DNA from: an uncultured Clostridia bacterium | GTDB taxonomy: Bacteria; Bacillota; Clostridia; TANB77; CAG-508 | Direction of reading: 5' to 3' | Assembly (NCBI GenBank): GCA_948524275.1 | Contig: CAOSLI010000001.1 | Span: 372,001 to 436,000 of the forward strand | Length of the DNA: 64,000 nt | In this document: piece by piece, positions 60,017-64,000 of the stretch | Layout: each line of letters begins with the position of its first letter | How positions within the stretch are numbered: position 1 is the stretch's first letter | Notes under the pieces: generated by a model | The model's input: only the letters and a program-made list of their open reading frames with translations | Databases searched by the model: none | Told to the model about the DNA's origin: nothing | Program-made: the position numbers and the translations under genes

Positions 60017-60529
60017 TTGGAAGAAAAATTAGTATGCTCATTTTTTGAGCATACTGCATATGTACTCATATATTTAGATGATTATGATCATAGAACTTTA
60101 AAGAAAATAGATGGTAATACAGATGAAAGGAAAATCGAATATAAAGAGTGTATAGAAATAATAAATAAACTAAGATTCAATGAAGAAAGTTCATTGTTTG
60201 CTGTAGAAAGAGATAAAGGATTAGAATCAATTATAGGAAATATTTATCAAAGTTTTAATGGACAAGATATTTATAAAAGTATAGAAGAGAAAGGAGCAAA
60301 TTTCTTATACCTAATAGTAAAAAATCATGTATTTGCAGATGGAAATAAAAGAATTGCAGCCACTTTATTTATATACTTTTTAAATTTTTATGGTATTTTA
60401 TACAAAGATGGAAAGCAAACAATAGATAATAATACTTTAGCAGCATTAACTTTGTTAATAGCAGAGTCTAATCCTAAAGAAAAAGAAGTCATTGTTGATT
60501 TAGTGATGAATTTTTTGAATAATGATTAA
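60017..60529 (+). CDS. Fic/Doc-domain protein, probably 5'-truncated
   Basis: 170 codons; the only early start is TTG 60017, without a ribosome binding site. The Fic core HVFADGNKRIAA (about 105-116) is complete, including the catalytic His and the anion-binding GNKR; the preceding region (YVLIYLDDYDHRTLKKIDGN) resembles the middle of RhuM-type virulence proteins, whose N-terminal part is missing. Fic enzymes AMPylate or phosphorylate targets. It may be a decayed gene, since expression as drawn is doubtful. Confidence 0.6.
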   Translation: MEEKLVCSFFEHTAYVLIYLDDYDHRTLKKIDGNTDERKIEYKECIEIINKLRFNEESSLFAVERDKGLESIIGNIYQSFNGQDIYKSIEEKGANFLYLIVKNHVFADGNKRIAATLFIYFLNFYGILYKDGKQTIDNNTLAALTLLIAESNPKEKEVIVDLVMNFLNND

Positions 60530-60599
60530 TAATTGATGTATATTATTACTATAAAAACGTAAATACAGACAGAAAAGAAACAGGATAATATTTTTATAA

Positions 60600-60745
60600 A
60601 AAGACTTGCCGCTCCGGTTCGTAAATGATACAATATTTACGAATTAAAACGGCAAAGGAGAAAAATTATCAGTGTAGGAAATTATATCTAGTTATTCTAA
60701 GATAGATATAGTAAAATGAGCAGATCAAAATACTGCTCATTTTTG
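60600..60745 (+). ncRNA. Candidate small RNA with three stem-loops and terminator
   Basis: The 300-base space before the next gene holds a compact set of hairpins: TTGCCG (60606-60611)/CGGCAA (60650-60655) enclosing the 9-bp stem TTCGTAAAT/ATTTACGAA; TATCTA/TAGATA (60685-60708); and a textbook terminator AAAATGAGCAG (60713-60723)/CTGCTCATTTT (60733-60743). No coding frame fits. No promoter with good boxes was found upstream, so expression is uncertain. Confidence 0.45.
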
Positions 60746-60754
60746 TATTTTATA

Positions 60755-60783
60755 TTGACATATAATAAAGCATATCGTATAAT
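60755..60783 (+). promoter_or_regulatory. Promoter of tetR-ABC operon
   Basis: TTGACA (60755-60760), a 17-base spacer and TATAAT (60778-60783), a perfect consensus promoter. Confidence 0.85.
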
Positions 60784-60800
60784 AACATATGTTATATAAC
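60782..60800. promoter_or_regulatory. Palindromic operator overlapping -10
   Basis: ATAACATATGTTAT (60782-60795) is a perfect 14-base palindrome that begins inside the -10 box; GTTATATAAC (60791-60800) overlaps it. A likely binding site for the TetR protein encoded next. Confidence 0.7.
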
Positions 60801-60829
60801 AAAGGTTATTAGGAAAGGAGAGTGATTAA

Positions 60830-61414
60830 ATGCCACCAATAAAAAGATTTCAAAAGGAAGAAATAGTTGATACTGCATACAGGATAGTTGAAAAAGAAGG
60901 ATTTGATGCTTTAAATGCTAGAAGAATTGCTAAAGAATTAGGTGCTTCTGTTCAAGTTATTTATCATAACTTTTCAGATATGAATGAACTAAACAAAGAA
61001 GTATATGCAAAGATTTTTTATAAATATCAAGATACTATGAAACTTGCTACAGATAAAGAAAAACCATATTTAGCAAAAGGTATTGCTTATGTTAAATTTG
61101 CTAGAGAATATCCAGAATTTTATAAAGTTATATTTATGCAAGAAAGTGAAATGAACTTGGAAGAGTTTATACTAGCAGATATTAACACAACTGAGAATGT
61201 TATGCTATCAATTACAAAGAAATTTGATATCTCAGAAGAAGATTTAAAGGATTTTCATATTAAGGTTTGGATATTTACTCACGGGTTAGCATGTCTTATA
61301 GCAACAAAGACAGTTAAATTTTCTGATGATGAAGTTAGAAAACTTTTGATGGATACTGTACAAGAAATGTTTAGAGGATACAGTGTCAAAAAAGAAAGGA
61401 GAAATAATGAATAA
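60830..61414 (+). CDS. TetR/AcrR-family regulator of the efflux operon
   Basis: 194 residues. Helix-turn-helix: EIVDTAYRIVEKEGFDALN, RRIAKELGASVQVIYHNFSDM (about 10-50), followed by a TetR C-terminal helical domain of the WHG type. First gene of an operon with an ABC ATPase and two ABC-2 permeases; the palindrome over its own promoter implies autorepression and induction by a transported compound. Its stop overlaps the ATPase start by 8 bases. Confidence 0.92.
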   Translation: MPPIKRFQKEEIVDTAYRIVEKEGFDALNARRIAKELGASVQVIYHNFSDMNELNKEVYAKIFYKYQDTMKLATDKEKPYLAKGIAYVKFAREYPEFYKVIFMQESEMNLEEFILADINTTENVMLSITKKFDISEEDLKDFHIKVWIFTHGLACLIATKTVKFSDDEVRKLLMDTVQEMFRGYSVKKERRNNE

Positions 61415-62345
61415 TATTATTGAAGTCAAAGATTTAGTTAAAAAGTACAAAGAAGTAAAAGCTATAGATAACTTATCTTTTGAAGTACATGAAGGAGAAA
61501 TACTAGGTTTACTTGGACCAAATGGAAGTGGAAAATCTACTACCATAAATTGCATACTATCGCTATTAAACTTTAGCAAAGGAAGCATAAAAATATTTGG
61601 AAAGGAAATGAAACCAGATGCCTATGACATAAAGGCTAAGATTGGTGTGGTGTTTCAAGATGTTGCCGTATTTGACGAGTTAACAGTATATGAAAATATT
61701 GACTACTTCTGTGGATTATACATAAAGGATAAAGAGGTAAGAAAGCAATATGTAGAAGATGCTATCAATTTAGTAGGGTTAGAAGAATTTAAGAAGTTTT
61801 ATCCTAAGAAATTATCAGGAGGACTTTTAAGAAGACTTAATATTGCATGTGGAATTAGCCATAAACCTAAACTAATATTTTTAGATGAACCTACAGTTGC
61901 AGTAGATCCACAAAGTAGAAATAATATCCTAGATGGAATCAAAAAATTAAGAGATGATGGAGCTACTATCGTTTATACAACACATTACATGGAAGAAGTT
62001 GAAATACTTTGCGATAGAGTAATTATCCTTGACAAGGGTAAGGTTTTAGCAACAGGTACAACTGATGAACTTAAAGAACTTGCTAAAATAGAAGAAAAAG
62101 TTACAGTTGAAGTAAACGATATAGATCCAAAATATATAGAAGAAGTAAAGAAATTAAAGAATGTGGACGATGTAATATACACTAACAATGTATTACTTAT
62201 TACATATAAAAAAGGCAAAAATAATCTAGTGGATATGATAGATTATTTGAAAAAAGAGAGTATAAACTACAATAAAATTTATTCAGAAAGACCTACACTA
62301 AATGATGTTTTCTTAGAATTAACAGGAAAGGAACTTAGAGACTAA
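61407..62345 (+). CDS. ABC transporter ATPase (drug/antibiotic exporter type)
   Basis: 312 residues from ATG 61407 (AAAGGAG 7 bases upstream; in-frame GTG 61383 is less likely). Walker A GPNGSGKST near 38, Q-loop VVFQDVAVFD, signature LSGGLLRRLNIA, Walker B LIFLDEPTVAVD, H-loop TTHYMEE, and the C-terminal DUF4162-like extension typical of CcmA/DrrA exporters. Couples to the two permeases that follow. Confidence 0.93.
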   Translation: MNNIIEVKDLVKKYKEVKAIDNLSFEVHEGEILGLLGPNGSGKSTTINCILSLLNFSKGSIKIFGKEMKPDAYDIKAKIGVVFQDVAVFDELTVYENIDYFCGLYIKDKEVRKQYVEDAINLVGLEEFKKFYPKKLSGGLLRRLNIACGISHKPKLIFLDEPTVAVDPQSRNNILDGIKKLRDDGATIVYTTHYMEEVEILCDRVIILDKGKVLATGTTDELKELAKIEEKVTVEVNDIDPKYIEEVKKLKNVDDVIYTNNVLLITYKKGKNNLVDMIDYLKKESINYNKIYSERPTLNDVFLELTGKELRD

Positions 62346-63526
62346 TGTTTAGACATAATTTTAAATATGCCTTAAAAACTCTCTTTAGAAATAAAACTCT
62401 AATATTTTGGACATTTGCCTTTCCAATAATATTAGGAACATTTTTTAATATGGCTTTTTCGAATATAGAAAGCAGCGAAAAACTAAGTATTATAGACATT
62501 GCAATAATTGAAAATGATGAATTTAAAAACAATGAAATTTTTAAATCGGTGTTTGAAAATCTAAGTGATGAAAATAATAAAGATAGACTATTTAGCACTA
62601 CTTATACATCAGAGGATGAAGCAAAACAATTATTAGAAAACAAAGATATAATTGGATATTTAAAAATAGAAAATAATAATCCGAAAGTAGTATTTACTAC
62701 AAATGGAATTGACCAAACAATATTTAAATATGTAACAGAAGAAGTTACTCAAACAAGTGAAATTATCAAAAATTTATCAGAAGAGAAAATCAAACAAGCA
62801 ATTTCTTCAGGTAATTTCAATGTAAATTACGAAGAAATATATAATCGTATTGTAGAATTAACACAAAATCAAGATGTAGAATTAAACAATATTTCAAATA
62901 AAAAAATAAGTTATACAATGATAGAATTTTATACCTTAATTGCAATGGCATGTCTTTATGGTGGAATACTAGGTGTTGTAGCAATAAACCAAAATCTGGC
63001 TAATATGTCGTCTAAAGGCAAGAGGGTATCTGTGGCACCAACATCAAAAATAAAAGTTATTGTAAGTAGTGTACTTGCAAGTTACATTACACAATTGATT
63101 GGAATTGCTATTTTATTTGTATATACAATATTTGTTTTAAAAGTTGACTATGGAGATAATTTAGGACTAATTATTTGCTTGGCTATGGCGGGTAGTTTAG
63201 CAGGATTGTCAATGGGAACTTTTGTAGGAACAGTATTTAAAGCAAATGAAAATGCAAAAACAGGGATTATTATATCGGTAACAATGCTTGGATGTTTCTT
63301 GTCAGGAATGATGGGGATTACAATGAAATACATTGTTGATAAAAATATGCCAATCATAAATAAGTTAAATCCTGCAAGTATGATTACAGATGGATTTTAC
63401 TCATTATATTATTATGATACATTAGATAGATACATATTCAATATAGTCAGCTTACTCGTTTTCGCCTTTATATTGATTACAATATCATATATAAGTATAA
63501 GGAGGCAGAAGTATGACAGTATTTAA
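62345..63526 (+). CDS. ABC-2 type permease 1
   Basis: 393 residues. TM1 at about 17-38, a long external region (about 40-185), and five more helices from about 190 to the end. The family mark NPASMITDGFYSLYYYD lies near residue 340. Shares one base with the ATPase stop and overlaps the next permease by 14 bases. Probably forms a heterodimeric exporter with the next gene product. Confidence 0.88.
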   Translation: MFRHNFKYALKTLFRNKTLIFWTFAFPIILGTFFNMAFSNIESSEKLSIIDIAIIENDEFKNNEIFKSVFENLSDENNKDRLFSTTYTSEDEAKQLLENKDIIGYLKIENNNPKVVFTTNGIDQTIFKYVTEEVTQTSEIIKNLSEEKIKQAISSGNFNVNYEEIYNRIVELTQNQDVELNNISNKKISYTMIEFYTLIAMACLYGGILGVVAINQNLANMSSKGKRVSVAPTSKIKVIVSSVLASYITQLIGIAILFVYTIFVLKVDYGDNLGLIICLAMAGSLAGLSMGTFVGTVFKANENAKTGIIISVTMLGCFLSGMMGITMKYIVDKNMPIINKLNPASMITDGFYSLYYYDTLDRYIFNIVSLLVFAFILITISYISIRRQKYDSI

Positions 63527-64000
63527 AGCATTTTGGAAAATATTAAATAAAAATAAATTTATTATAATCATGTACACAGCCTTTTTAATTGGTTTTGGTG
63601 GTTTTAATATGCAAACGAGTGAGAATACTACTAGTTATGTAGCAACTAAACCAGATATTCTAATCGTAAATTATGATGAGGAAAAAGGTATAACTAAAGA
63701 CCTAATTAGATACATATCAGACAATAGTAATATAGTAGATATAGCAGACAATGAAGAAGCAAGAAATGATGCATTATTTTATAGAGATGTAAATTACATT
63801 ATCTACATTCCGGAAAACTATAATAATGATTTTATGGATGGTAAGAATCCTAAAATAGATATTAAAAGCACAGGGGATTATCAATCCTCATTTGCAGAAA
63901 TGTTAGTCACAAGATATGTTAAAGTAGCAAACATTTATCAAAGAATGGTAAAGGATGAAGATGAATTAATTAACAAAATAAACGATACTTTATCAAAGGA
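63513..64000 (+). CDS. ABC-2 type permease 2 (partial, runs off window)
   Basis: Begins MTVFKAFWKILNKNKFIIIM with AAGGAGG 7 bases upstream and stays open to the last base (162 codons). TM1 at about 16-32, then an external region with DILIVNYDEEKGITKDLI, like the YhgE/ABC-2 permease extracellular domain. The C-terminal helices lie beyond the right edge. Confidence 0.85.
   Translation, partial: MTVFKAFWKILNKNKFIIIMYTAFLIGFGGFNMQTSENTTSYVATKPDILIVNYDEEKGITKDLIRYISDNSNIVDIADNEEARNDALFYRDVNYIIYIPENYNNDFMDGKNPKIDIKSTGDYQSSFAEMLVTRYVKVANIYQRMVKDEDELINKINDTLSK

Overview
The window is strongly AT-rich and reads like a low-GC Gram-positive anaerobe, most probably an uncultured gut Clostridia-type Firmicute. 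The evidence is GGAGG-type ribosome binding sites throughout, a lipid II amidation subunit (GatD-like), Clostridia/Bacilli-type PyrK/PyrD, a rubrerythrin, a Bce-type two-component/ABC module, and intrinsic terminators after most transcription units. Almost everything is on the + strand; only 13463-13780, 36540-37322, 57860-58279 and one tiny toxin gene are on the - strand.

Layout. 1-5 kb: typA, a convergent type I toxin-antitoxin locus, an O-methyltransferase, a cadherin-like surface protein and phosphofructokinase. 5-12 kb: argS, an Alg14/Alg13-like glycosyltransferase pair with a flippase, glmM and fba. 12-20 kb: small exported proteins, smpB, gatD, an MBOAT/DHHW acylation pair, glyS and mreB. 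20-25 kb: an acyl-CoA ligase, a coiled-coil protein, two tRNAs and a HAD hydrolase. 25.2-26.7 kb: three small foreign cassettes, each with its own promoter, structured leader and terminator. 26.7-32.2 kb: a pyrimidine operon, pyrC-K-D-F-E-B. 32.3-33.9 kb: a foreign acidic protein with a MazF-like segment. 34-42 kb: rubrerythrin, a nucleotidyltransferase/TyrS continuous frame, a VanRS-like two-component pair, a second type I toxin-antitoxin locus, TcdA and a GH25/LysM lysozyme. 42-48 kb: a dicarboxylate symporter, a second acyl-CoA ligase, TetR, a membrane glucosyltransferase-like protein and dCMP deaminase. 48-53 kb: BceRS-BceAB. 53-64 kb: a thioesterase, copper export (CopZ/CopA), decayed mobile or toxin genes, and a TetR-ABC efflux operon cut by the right edge.

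Most unusual observation. Five native genes (acyl-CoA ligase, VanR-like regulator, BceS-like kinase, BceB-like permease and DUF1287 protein) are interrupted by six +1 frameshifts. At every one the zero-frame codon is CGG, and skipping its C restores a full-length family protein with glycine (GGA or GGT). By eye I found no other in-frame CGG in any native gene, while CGT, CGC and CGA are used normally. The only in-frame CGG codons read as arginine (seven) are in the foreign cassettes. This suggests that CGG is unassigned in this organism and acts as a +1 frameshift (C-skipping) signal.

Other notable items are two type I toxin-antitoxin loci with promoters on both strands, a repeated structured leader in front of two paralogous Cys-rich small genes, a dispersed GGGAC-type palindromic repeat family, a PyrB carrying only the zinc domain of PyrI, and a TyrS joined in frame to an NMN-adenylyltransferase-like domain with its own internal start. 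All calls are by reading alone; no database search was run.
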